Of a stretch of 33,786 bases of DNA, positions 6,545 to 14,739 are shown piece after piece (positions within the stretch are counted from its first letter, which is position 1; every line of letters starts with the position of its first letter). Origin of the DNA: Solirubrobacterales bacterium (GTDB lineage: Bacteria > Actinomycetota > Thermoleophilia > Solirubrobacterales > 70-9); contig VRUE01000008.1 in NCBI GenBank assembly GCA_019456285.1, forward strand, positions 15,171 to 48,956. Direction: 5' to 3'. The notes under the pieces are model-generated. The model did no database searches. It had not been told where the DNA came from and worked only from the letters and a program-made list of their open reading frames with translations. The translations under genes and the position numbers were made by a program.

Positions 6545-9349
6545 ATGGAGCGCTACCGAGAGCGGCTTCGATTCGAGAAGGTCTCGTGGGGTACGCACTG
6601 CACCAACTGCCTGGCGATGTGCCCGTACAGGGTGTTCACAAAGGACGGGAAGGTCGTCTACGAGGAGCCCGCGGGCGGCTTCGAGCAGGTCGAGGAGGGC
6701 GTCCCCGACATGAGCCCGATGAGCTGCCAGAAGGGCGCCGCCTGGAGCGCGAAGCTCGACGCACCCGATCGGCTGCTGTACCCGCTGGTCCGCGAGGGCG
6801 AGCGCGGCTCGGGCCGCTGGAGGCGGGTCAGCTGGGACGAGGCTCTCACCACCGTCGCCGACGCGGTCATCGACACGATCAAGGAGGAGGGCTCGGAGTC
6901 GGTCGTGTTCGAGGAGACGACCGAGGGCGGGCTCATCTGCTGGGCTTCCTACCTGCGCTTCGCCTCGATGATCGGCGCGATCAGCCTGGACGGCAACGGC
7001 CTCATCAACGACTTCTTGATCGGCCAGTACCTCACCTTTGGCAAGTACAGCATGGCCTCTTCGGTCGATGACACGTTCCACTCGAAGCTGATCCTGATCT
7101 GGCACTCGAACCCGGCCATGACCAACATCCCGTATCACCACTACATCAGCGAGGCGCGCTATCACGGCGCCGAGGTCGTCAACATCGCACCGGACTACAA
7201 CCCCTCTTCGCTGCAGGCCGACCTCTACGTGCCGGTCGAGCCCGGGACGGACGCGGCGCTGGCGCTCGGCATGTGTCAGGTGATAGTCGAAGAGGGGCTT
7301 GCCAACCTCGAGTTCGTCAAGGAGCAGACCGACCTGTCGCTGCTCGTTCGCACCGACAACGGCCGCTTCCTGCGGGCGGCGGACGTGCAGGAGGACGGCT
7401 CCCAGGAGCAGTTCTACTGGTGGGATGCCGAGGGTGGCCTGGTGGAGGCCGGGCGCGCGACGCTTGAGCTTGGCGGCGTGGACCCGGTTCTCTCGGGCGC
7501 CTTCGCGGTCGAGTTGAAGAACGATGGCCGAGGCGGCGACAGCGAGCCGGCGACGGTCGAGGTGACACCCGCGTTCGCCCTGCTGAAGGCGCGCCTCGAT
7601 GCCCGCTACAGACCCGAGCAGGCAGCCGAGGCCTGCGGCGTGCATCCCGAGGTGATTCGCGACCTCGGGCGCAAGGTGGCGCGCCTGCCCACCAAGATCC
7701 TGGCCGGCTACAACGCGCCGAAGTACTACCACGGCGACCTCATGGAACGAGCGATGGTCCTGCTGCTGGGGCTGACCGGCAACTGGGGCCGCAAGGGCTG
7801 CGGCATACATGGCCTGTGCGTCCTGGGCCCGGACGGTTACTTCCTCTTCCAGCTGAAGCAGAAGGCCGGACTGGCCGAAACGGAGCAGATCGTGGCCGGC
7901 CTCGGCGCGGCGATCGAGGCGGCCAGGGAGAAGAACCCGGGCATAGGCGAGGAGCAGGCCGGCCTGCAGTTCCTGCAGGCCGCCGCGCCGCAGGGCACCT
8001 CGACGCCGCCGATCTTCTTCTGGTACCACCACTGCGGCTACCGGGAGGTGTGGAACAACCGCGAGTGGAACGACCCGGAGATGCCCCGGCCCTTCGACGA
8101 CTACTTCCGCGAGGCGACCGAGAAGGGTTGGTGGGCCGGCCTCGCGCGTCCGGGGCCGGAGTCCGAGCCACGGGTGCTGTTCGGCGTCGGCACCAACACG
8201 CTGCGGCGCACCCGTGGCGGGCGGCGGATGCTGCTCGAGAACCTCTGGCCGAAGCTGCGCCTGATCGTGTCGGTCGACTGGCGGATGAGCTCAACCGGCG
8301 CTTGGTCGGACGTGGTGCTGCCCGCCGCGCCCCAGTTCGAGCGGCCGAATCTCCAGTACCCGCTGACGAACACGTTCCGCCTCAGCTTCTCCGACCAGTG
8401 CGCCGACAGGCAGGGCGAGTCCAAGTCGGAGTGGGAGATCTTCCGCATGCTGTCCGAGAAGGTGGCGGAGCGCGCCGTGGAGCGGGGCTTCACCGAGTTC
8501 CGCGATGGCCGTCGCCAGCCGCGAAGGCTGGACAACCTCGGTGAGCAGTTCACATCCGACGGCGCGTTCGTGGACGAAGAGGCTGTCCTGGACGAGTGGA
8601 TCCGCGATTCGAGCGTGACCGGCATGCTGCCCGCCGGCACCAGCCTCGACACCCTGCGGGAGAGCGGGTCGACCAGGTTGACGGGGCTCGGGATCTTCCC
8701 GATGGGCCTCGGGGCGGCCACCGACGTCGCCGAGGATCAGGTGCTGACCGCGTTCACCTGGCATACGCAGAAGAAGGTCCCCTACCCGACGCTCACGCAG
8801 CGCGCCCAGTTCTACATCGACCACCCCTGGTTCATCGAGGCCGACGAGGCGCTGCCGCGCCACAAGGACCCGCCGAAGATGGGGGGCGACTATCCGTTGC
8901 TGGTGACCTCCGGGCACAGCCGCTACTCGGTCCACTCGACCAACATGAGCAACCCGACGCTGCTCGAAACCCATCGCGGCAGCCCGGTCTGCATACTGAG
9001 CCCGCGCGACGCGGAGCGCCGCAAGATCCGCGATGGGGACAAGGTGCTCGTGCACAACGACTGCGGCTCCTACGAGGTGGCGGTGAAACTCTCGCCCTCG
9101 GTGAGGCCCGGGCAGCTGATCCTCTACAACGGCTGGGAGCCCTTCATGCACAAGGACTGGAAGGGCGGCAGCGAGGTCGAGCCCGGGATGATCAAGTGGC
9201 TGCACCTCGTCTCGCGCTACGGGCACCTGCGCTACATGCCCTTCAACTGGCAGCCGGTGCCGAGCGACCGCGCCGTGTATGTGGAGGTGGCGCTGGCGCA
9301 GCAGGGTGAATCCGCAACATCCAACGACCGTTTCAAGGAGGCCGTATGA
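6545..9349 (+). CDS. Second molybdopterin oxidoreductase alpha subunit, paralogue of 1120..3972
   Basis: WGTHCTNCLAMCPYRVFTKDGKVVYEE (H-x3-C-x3-C), collinear with first alpha throughout. Confidence 0.9.
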   Translation: MERYRERLRFEKVSWGTHCTNCLAMCPYRVFTKDGKVVYEEPAGGFEQVEEGVPDMSPMSCQKGAAWSAKLDAPDRLLYPLVREGERGSGRWRRVSWDEALTTVADAVIDTIKEEGSESVVFEETTEGGLICWASYLRFASMIGAISLDGNGLINDFLIGQYLTFGKYSMASSVDDTFHSKLILIWHSNPAMTNIPYHHYISEARYHGAEVVNIAPDYNPSSLQADLYVPVEPGTDAALALGMCQVIVEEGLANLEFVKEQTDLSLLVRTDNGRFLRAADVQEDGSQEQFYWWDAEGGLVEAGRATLELGGVDPVLSGAFAVELKNDGRGGDSEPATVEVTPAFALLKARLDARYRPEQAAEACGVHPEVIRDLGRKVARLPTKILAGYNAPKYYHGDLMERAMVLLLGLTGNWGRKGCGIHGLCVLGPDGYFLFQLKQKAGLAETEQIVAGLGAAIEAAREKNPGIGEEQAGLQFLQAAAPQGTSTPPIFFWYHHCGYREVWNNREWNDPEMPRPFDDYFREATEKGWWAGLARPGPESEPRVLFGVGTNTLRRTRGGRRMLLENLWPKLRLIVSVDWRMSSTGAWSDVVLPAAPQFERPNLQYPLTNTFRLSFSDQCADRQGESKSEWEIFRMLSEKVAERAVERGFTEFRDGRRQPRRLDNLGEQFTSDGAFVDEEAVLDEWIRDSSVTGMLPAGTSLDTLRESGSTRLTGLGIFPMGLGAATDVAEDQVLTAFTWHTQKKVPYPTLTQRAQFYIDHPWFIEADEALPRHKDPPKMGGDYPLLVTSGHSRYSVHSTNMSNPTLLETHRGSPVCILSPRDAERRKIRDGDKVLVHNDCGSYEVAVKLSPSVRPGQLILYNGWEPFMHKDWKGGSEVEPGMIKWLHLVSRYGHLRYMPFNWQPVPSDRAVYVEVALAQQGESATSNDRFKEAV

Positions 9350-10836
9350 ACGACCAGACCCAGGCCGCCACGGCGGGCAACGCGACGTCGATCTCCGAGT
9401 CGGAGCGCGATCAGCTGGGGTGCGCTTTCGATTCCACGCTGCCGTTCTTCAAACTGCTCTCGACGCTGCGCACGCGGCGCGTCGGACTCGGCTACCGCTG
9501 TGAGACCGGCGAGCCGGAGCTGCTGGAGTGGTCGAGCGGCAAGCTCGTCAAGCAGGCGAAGGGGCCGCTCTCATTCGCCTCGGCGCACGACCCGGTGCCG
9601 CTGTCGGAGCTGGAGGAGGCGCTGATCTGCTGGGCGGCCTGTGGGCCGAACGGGATCGCGCTTGCGGACATCCCGGTGCACGGCAACCTCTCGAGCCTGC
9701 TCAGCTGGGTGGGACGGACGGTGCCCGGCGGCGACTCCAACCCGTCGATCGACCTGTTCGTGGTCAACGACCGCGGCACGCACGTCTACCGCCCCGGGGA
9801 GGAGCGGAGCGGCCCGATCGAGATCCGCTCGCCCGAGGACTACCCCAAGGTGCTGGAGTGGTACCGGTCGGGTCTTGTGCAGGTCTCCGACCGCCGCCCG
9901 GACATCGGCTGGCATGCCGCGCCGGAGGACACTCGCTCGGTCGACATGATGAGCCCGGCCCAGTACAACGTCAACCGGCCCGGGAGCACCTGGCTGATCC
10001 CGGTCGGCGACGTCGGGCTGGAGTGGTTCAACCTGCTGTTCTCGTGCTATGAGTGGTGGGGCACATTCCTCGCCAAGCCCGAGGACTTCTCGCCCGCCGG
10101 CTGCGACATCTGGGTGAAGCCGGGGTTCCTGGAGACGGGCTGGCCGATCCCCTCGTTCGACGAGATGGTGTCGTCGGATCACGCCAGCCAGGCCGGCGCG
10201 CTGCTGCAGAACGTGCGGCTGGCGTGCGAGGCGCTCGGGCTGGGAGGCTGGCGGCTGGGGGTCTACTCCAGCGACATGGTGCTCGGGGGTTTCCCCGATG
10301 TCGCAAAGGGGCTCGGCTTCAACTACATGGAACGCGACGTCGAGCGTAACCCGGGCGCGGTGATGACAGCCACCGGCCTGCCGGGGGTGAAGGAGGCGGT
10401 GACGGTGCCCTCGGAGCGGTTCCCCACGGCGGAGAGCGCGGTTCACTACGTCAAGGAGCTGCGCTACCAGCCCGGCGGCCCCCTTGCCCAGGAGCACAAC
10501 TACGCGCTCGAGCACGGCGGGCCCTATAAGCCGGAGGTCATGGAGGAGCTGCTCGAGCACCCGCGCGCTCACATCTCGGCGGAGTGGGTCGAGACGGCCG
10601 TGCTCGAGACCGTGCAGTACATCGTCGACACCTACGGCTGCGCGCCGGCCTTCACGAACCCGTTGCACGCGCACGCCTCGATCCAGGTGCACCATCTCGA
10701 CGCCGACTTCTACCGTCGCTTCCAGGTGTCGGCGAACGGGGGCGGCGAGCCGTATGCGGTCACGCCGCAGATCCACGATCACTTCGCGACCTGGCATCCC
10801 GGCGAGCCGGATCCGTACGCGAAGCGCGAGGGCTGA
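9346..10836 (+). CDS. Uncharacterised 496-aa protein, possibly nitroreductase-fold related
   Basis: ATGA overlap with upstream alpha; segments ALICWAACGPNGIALADIPVHGN and HASQAGALLQNVRLACEALGLGGWRLG faintly resemble nitroreductase-family helices; no confident family. Confidence 0.6.
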   Translation: MNDQTQAATAGNATSISESERDQLGCAFDSTLPFFKLLSTLRTRRVGLGYRCETGEPELLEWSSGKLVKQAKGPLSFASAHDPVPLSELEEALICWAACGPNGIALADIPVHGNLSSLLSWVGRTVPGGDSNPSIDLFVVNDRGTHVYRPGEERSGPIEIRSPEDYPKVLEWYRSGLVQVSDRRPDIGWHAAPEDTRSVDMMSPAQYNVNRPGSTWLIPVGDVGLEWFNLLFSCYEWWGTFLAKPEDFSPAGCDIWVKPGFLETGWPIPSFDEMVSSDHASQAGALLQNVRLACEALGLGGWRLGVYSSDMVLGGFPDVAKGLGFNYMERDVERNPGAVMTATGLPGVKEAVTVPSERFPTAESAVHYVKELRYQPGGPLAQEHNYALEHGGPYKPEVMEELLEHPRAHISAEWVETAVLETVQYIVDTYGCAPAFTNPLHAHASIQVHHLDADFYRRFQVSANGGGEPYAVTPQIHDHFATWHPGEPDPYAKREG

Positions 10837-10837
10837 G

Positions 10838-11371
10838 GTGGACATAGACACCCTGTACGCCGCCCTTCACGACCTGGCCTTCGCCGTCTACATCGGCGGG
10901 CTGTTCTACGCGGAGTTCGTGCTGACGCCGGCGGCGAACGCCGTCGCGCCCGCGCAGGGAGTGGTGGTCAGGCGCAAAGCGGGCGACCGCCAGGCGATCA
11001 TCGCCTGGACCTCGCTGTTCGTGATCCTGATCACGGGAATCCTGAGGCTGGGCCAGCTGCAGATACTCGCCTTCCCGGGCACGTTCTTTCTCGAGCCCGC
11101 CATCGCCTCGACCGGGTACGGTCACACGATCTTCGCGATGTTCGGGCTCTGGTGCGTGCTCGTCGCGCTCGGCCTGGCGATGACGTTCGTGCTGAGGCCG
11201 CTGCTCGTCGGCAAGATCGACCCGACGCTCTCGCAGGAGAAGCGGGAGCAGCGCCAGGAGCGGATGATCGGCGCGGCGCGCTGGATGACGATCTCGCTGC
11301 GCGTCGATCTGCTCGTCGCCGTGGCGGTCGTTGTGCTCGGCGTCTCGCTGCGCTACGGGGGCCTGCTCTGA
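10838..11371 (+). CDS. Small integral membrane protein (about four TM segments, CopD/DUF2269-like)
   Basis: Hydrophobic segments AFAVYIGGLFYAEFVL, IIAWTSLFVILITGIL, TIFAMFGLWCVLVALGLAMTFVL, VDLLVAVAVVVLGVSL; GTG 10838 immediately after the preceding stop. Confidence 0.7.
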   Translation: MDIDTLYAALHDLAFAVYIGGLFYAEFVLTPAANAVAPAQGVVVRRKAGDRQAIIAWTSLFVILITGILRLGQLQILAFPGTFFLEPAIASTGYGHTIFAMFGLWCVLVALGLAMTFVLRPLLVGKIDPTLSQEKREQRQERMIGAARWMTISLRVDLLVAVAVVVLGVSLRYGGLL

Positions 11372-11384
11372 TGGAGGTTTTCCC

Positions 11385-12107
11385 ATGAGCGTCCTCGCGG
11401 TCCAGCTCGAGCGCCCCGGCGCGGGGATGATGGAGCTCTCGGCCGGGGCGCTTGCAAGCTACGCGGAGGCGCTCGCCCGCGCCTGGGGCGTGCTTGGCGT
11501 AGGCGGCGACGACCGTGTCGCGATCTACGACTACGGCTCGAGCCCGGCCGCCTACCTCGCCTCGCAGGCGTTCGCCCCCTACCTCGAGCGGGGCGCCGCG
11601 GAGCGTACGCTCGCCACCGCGCTCTGTGTGGACGGCCTGCCTGACAACGTCAAGCGGTTCACGCATGTCCTGCGCCACTTCCAGCCACACTTCGTCTTCG
11701 TTCGAGCCGACCTGGTCCCGCTGCTGGTCGCCGGGCCGACCGCGGTGCCCGTCGAGCAGCGCGCGGCGAGGCTCGTGGTCAGCGCCGACGGCGACGCCCC
11801 CGCGCCTGGAGAGCGTGCGTCCTGGGAGCGCGCCTGGCAAGGCGGCCTTTCGCTGCTCGCTCGCTGCGATGCCGCCGCGTTCGTCGCGGCGGAGTGCCCG
11901 CGCTGCCGGCTGCTGCGCGTGCCGGAGGAGCTCTACGAGGCGCAGATCGCGCCTGCCTCCCGCCCGGGATCGTCAGACGGGGACGAGCGGGGAACGCTCA
12001 CCGTCAGGCCCCGCTTCCTCGACCTGGGCGCCCTTCCCACGGAGCTGAGCGTGTCGCCGCCCGCGCCGGGCGGCCGCTGCTCGCACCAGGGCTTCGCGCT
12101 CGTATGA
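11385..12107 (+). CDS. Short protein resembling part of a phenylacetate-CoA ligase/AMP-binding enzyme, without the core motifs
   Basis: LGVGGDDRVAIYDYGSSPAAYLASQAF..ALCVDGLPDNVKRFTHVLRHFQPHFVFVRADLVPLL; no TSGTTG P-loop, no TE motif; ATGA overlap with next gene. Confidence 0.55.
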   Translation: MSVLAVQLERPGAGMMELSAGALASYAEALARAWGVLGVGGDDRVAIYDYGSSPAAYLASQAFAPYLERGAAERTLATALCVDGLPDNVKRFTHVLRHFQPHFVFVRADLVPLLVAGPTAVPVEQRAARLVVSADGDAPAPGERASWERAWQGGLSLLARCDAAAFVAAECPRCRLLRVPEELYEAQIAPASRPGSSDGDERGTLTVRPRFLDLGALPTELSVSPPAPGGRCSHQGFALV

Positions 12108-13456
12108 CAACGGCGGTGGACAGCATGCCCAGGCGGCGCCGCTACTTTGACGACGTCGAGACGGTGCCCGTCGAGCGCCTCGAGGCCGCGGCGCTGGAAC
12201 GCCTGCGGGAGGTCCTCGAGCGAGCCACACGACTGCCCTTCTACCGCGAGCGCCTCGCGCACCTGGATGCCGCGGCCATCGACAGCTTCGATCGCTTCGC
12301 CGCGACCGCCCCAACCTTCCGCAAGGCGGATCTGATCGCAGAGCTGAGGCGCAGCGGCGGATACACCACCGGCATCGAGGCGTTGGGCGAGGGGGGGGCG
12401 GCTGCGGTCGTGCTGACGTCGGGCACGCTCGGCTTTCCGACCTTCGCGGCGCTCGGCTGGGGCGAGTTCGATCACGGCTCTCCGCGGGAAGTGCTGCGCG
12501 AGTTCTGGATGAACGGCATGCGTCCCGGGATGCGCGTCATGTGCCAGTACCCGGCCTGGCACCACCTCAGCATGCTCGACAACCGGGCCCTGGAGTGGAT
12601 GGGGGCGGAGGTCGTATGTCCCTGGGGAACGTTTGTCCCTCGCTTCGTGGATCAGGCGATCGAGCTGATCGCCGCGCGCCGTCCCGAATACCTGCTCACC
12701 GTCACGACGATGCTGCACGCGATCGTCGAGGAGGCGATCGCGCGAGGCATGGACGTGCTCGATCTGTTCGAGCCGGTGCGCTACGCGATGGTGGCGGGAG
12801 AACCGATGAGCCCCGGCCAGCGCCGGCTGCTGGTCGAGCTGCTCGGCCTGGAGGATCTCTTCGAGCGCGCCGGCTCGAGCGACGGTCTGTGGGGCGGGGC
12901 GGACTGCCCGGCGCACACCGGGCACCATGTGTGGCTCGACCACCACCGGGTCGAAGTGCTCGAGCCGGACACCGGCCGGCCTCTGGAACCGGGCCAGCGG
13001 GGCACGGTGGTGGTGACCAACCTGACCCTGGACCGCTCGCTGTACGTGCGCTTCGACACCGAGGACCTCGGGGAGATAATCCCCGGGCCATGCCCGTGCG
13101 GCCGCACCCATCCACGGGTCGAGCTCTACGGCCGCCTGGCCGATTGCGTGCGCGTCGAGGGCCGCCTCGTCGCCCCCTACGACGTGCGCGCTCACCTGGA
13201 CGAGATTCCCGAGTTGATCGGGGTGCCGCTCGTCGTCGTACGCGAGGGAGCCGAGATGGCGTGTCTGCAGGTGCGCCTGGACGGCGGCAGCCGCACCGAT
13301 GGCCTCGCCGAGGCTGCCACCGAGCACCTCCGGGCGAGCCTGGACCTTCCGGTCGAGGTGCGCTGGGGCGGGCGGCTTCCCAGGCGCTGGAAGGCGCGCA
13401 TGGCCACTGACAACGCGCCCGACCCCATCGGAGGGGGCAAATGGCGAAGACGATAG
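12104..13456 (+). CDS. Phenylacetate-CoA ligase (PaaK-like) family protein
   Basis: VVLTSGTLGFPTF P-loop, AMVAGEPMSPGQRRLL, YVRFDTEDLGEIIPGPCPCGRTHPRVELYGRLADCVRVEGRLVAPYDV, C-terminal RRWKARM. Confidence 0.85.
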   Translation: MTTAVDSMPRRRRYFDDVETVPVERLEAAALERLREVLERATRLPFYRERLAHLDAAAIDSFDRFAATAPTFRKADLIAELRRSGGYTTGIEALGEGGAAAVVLTSGTLGFPTFAALGWGEFDHGSPREVLREFWMNGMRPGMRVMCQYPAWHHLSMLDNRALEWMGAEVVCPWGTFVPRFVDQAIELIAARRPEYLLTVTTMLHAIVEEAIARGMDVLDLFEPVRYAMVAGEPMSPGQRRLLVELLGLEDLFERAGSSDGLWGGADCPAHTGHHVWLDHHRVEVLEPDTGRPLEPGQRGTVVVTNLTLDRSLYVRFDTEDLGEIIPGPCPCGRTHPRVELYGRLADCVRVEGRLVAPYDVRAHLDEIPELIGVPLVVVREGAEMACLQVRLDGGSRTDGLAEAATEHLRASLDLPVEVRWGGRLPRRWKARMATDNAPDPIGGGKWRRR

Positions 13457-14691
13457 CCATCAACCCCTCGTGGTACTGGCCGGACGACGTGCCCCGCTTG
13501 CTGGGGGTGCCGCCGATGTTCTGCGACAAGCTGATGGCGGAGCGCTGGTCGCGCCGCCGGTCCGACGCGACGGCGGTTGCCGATGCCGACAGTGCTGTCA
13601 CATACGCCGAGTTCTGGTCTCGCGCGCAGGCGGTGGCGGCCGCACTTCGGGAGCGGAGCAGCGGCGAGGAGTGCGTGGCGCTGGTGGGACCCGGCGGCGT
13701 CGACGGGCTGGTCGCGCTGATCGGCACGCTCGCGGCGCGCCGGAGGTCGATCCTGCTGGACCCGCGGTCTGAGGCGGCCGGCGAGGCGGCTACGGCGGTG
13801 GGCGCGCATCTCGCCATCGTCCAGCCGCCCGCGCAGGCGCCTGACGGGATCGCGGCAGTCGAGCTCCGCGAGCTGGAAGAGGCCGGCGCCGACGGCGCCG
13901 ACGCTCTCGCGCAGGACGATGCCGGCGCCGTGCGCGACATCCACGAGCCGGCGGTGGACCTGGTGACCGCCGACGGCTGGGTCGCCAGCCAGTCGCACTA
14001 CTCGCTCGTCAGCGGGGCGCTCTCGATGGCGGCGTTCCTCGAGCTCGACCAGGCCGAGGCATGGCTGTGCGCGATGCCGCTGTGGACGTGGGAGGGCCTG
14101 TACAGCGCCTTGGTGGCGCTGTACCTGGGCGGCGCCGCCGTGGTCTGCGGCCCCGACGGCGCGACCGACGAGGTGGCGGACCTGATCGACGATCACAGCG
14201 TCGCCTACGCGCTGGCCCCGTTCGAGATCCTGCGAAACCTGTCGCGCGGTCGGCCGCGCAGACTGGCCGCCAGCCTGAAGCGCAACCTGGACGGCCTGAT
14301 GCTCTCCACAGACCGCCCGTTCGCGGCGATCGACCGGCGCAAGGCGCGCAAGGCGCTGGATGTGCCGATCCTGACCGTGTTCGGGCTCACCGAGACGGGC
14401 CCGATCCTGGCATCGCACCCGAGTTGGTACGTGGACGAGTCGGTCGGCATCCCGGTCACGAACGTCGAGGTGCAGCCCGTCAACCCCGAGACGGGCGAGC
14501 CTCTCGACACCAACTGGGAGCTGCTCGACTACGCCAGGATGGTGATCCGTGCACCGCAGCTGATGGCCGGGTACGAGGGGCCCGCGGCAGAGGACGAGCG
14601 CCTCTCCTCGCGGCTCGAGGATGGCTGGTTCAAGACGGGGGCGTTGGCGTCGTTCGACGCCAACGGCATGATGTACCTCGTGGAGGGCTAG
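13441..14691 (+). CDS. AMP-binding acyl-CoA synthetase-like protein, apparently degenerate and lacking the C-terminal lid domain
   Basis: TVFGLTETGPILASHPSWYVDESVGIPVTNVEVQPVNPETGEP is typical; P-loop replaced by TADGWVASQSHYSLVSG; TGD is TGA in GWFKTGALASFDANGMMYLVEG, where the protein ends. Confidence 0.75.
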   Translation: MAKTIAINPSWYWPDDVPRLLGVPPMFCDKLMAERWSRRRSDATAVADADSAVTYAEFWSRAQAVAAALRERSSGEECVALVGPGGVDGLVALIGTLAARRRSILLDPRSEAAGEAATAVGAHLAIVQPPAQAPDGIAAVELRELEEAGADGADALAQDDAGAVRDIHEPAVDLVTADGWVASQSHYSLVSGALSMAAFLELDQAEAWLCAMPLWTWEGLYSALVALYLGGAAVVCGPDGATDEVADLIDDHSVAYALAPFEILRNLSRGRPRRLAASLKRNLDGLMLSTDRPFAAIDRRKARKALDVPILTVFGLTETGPILASHPSWYVDESVGIPVTNVEVQPVNPETGEPLDTNWELLDYARMVIRAPQLMAGYEGPAAEDERLSSRLEDGWFKTGALASFDANGMMYLVEG

Positions 14692-14721
14692 CGTGCCCTT
14701 GGCGCCAGACAGCCCTCCACG
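14679..14721. promoter_or_regulatory. 11-bp perfect inverted repeat (CGTGGAGGGCT / AGCCCTCCACG) spanning the ligase-like stop codon
   Basis: Arms 14679-14689 and 14711-14721, 21-nt loop containing GGCGCC. Confidence 0.5.
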
Positions 14722-14739
14722 CCTTACAGGGGAGACGGC

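Noticed and set aside
6275-8032. 585-aa minus-strand ORF opposite the second alpha
   Set aside because: Antisense shadow of a confidently identified gene; same compositional signature.
9571-10851. 426-aa minus-strand ORF opposite the 496-aa protein
   Set aside because: Shadow composition; the plus-strand frame is translationally coupled to the upstream gene.
13877-13902. GGCGCCGAC tandem repeat inside the ligase-like gene
   Set aside because: Codes for a plausible Ala/Asp/Gly stretch (EAGADGADALA); expected in high-GC coding sequence.
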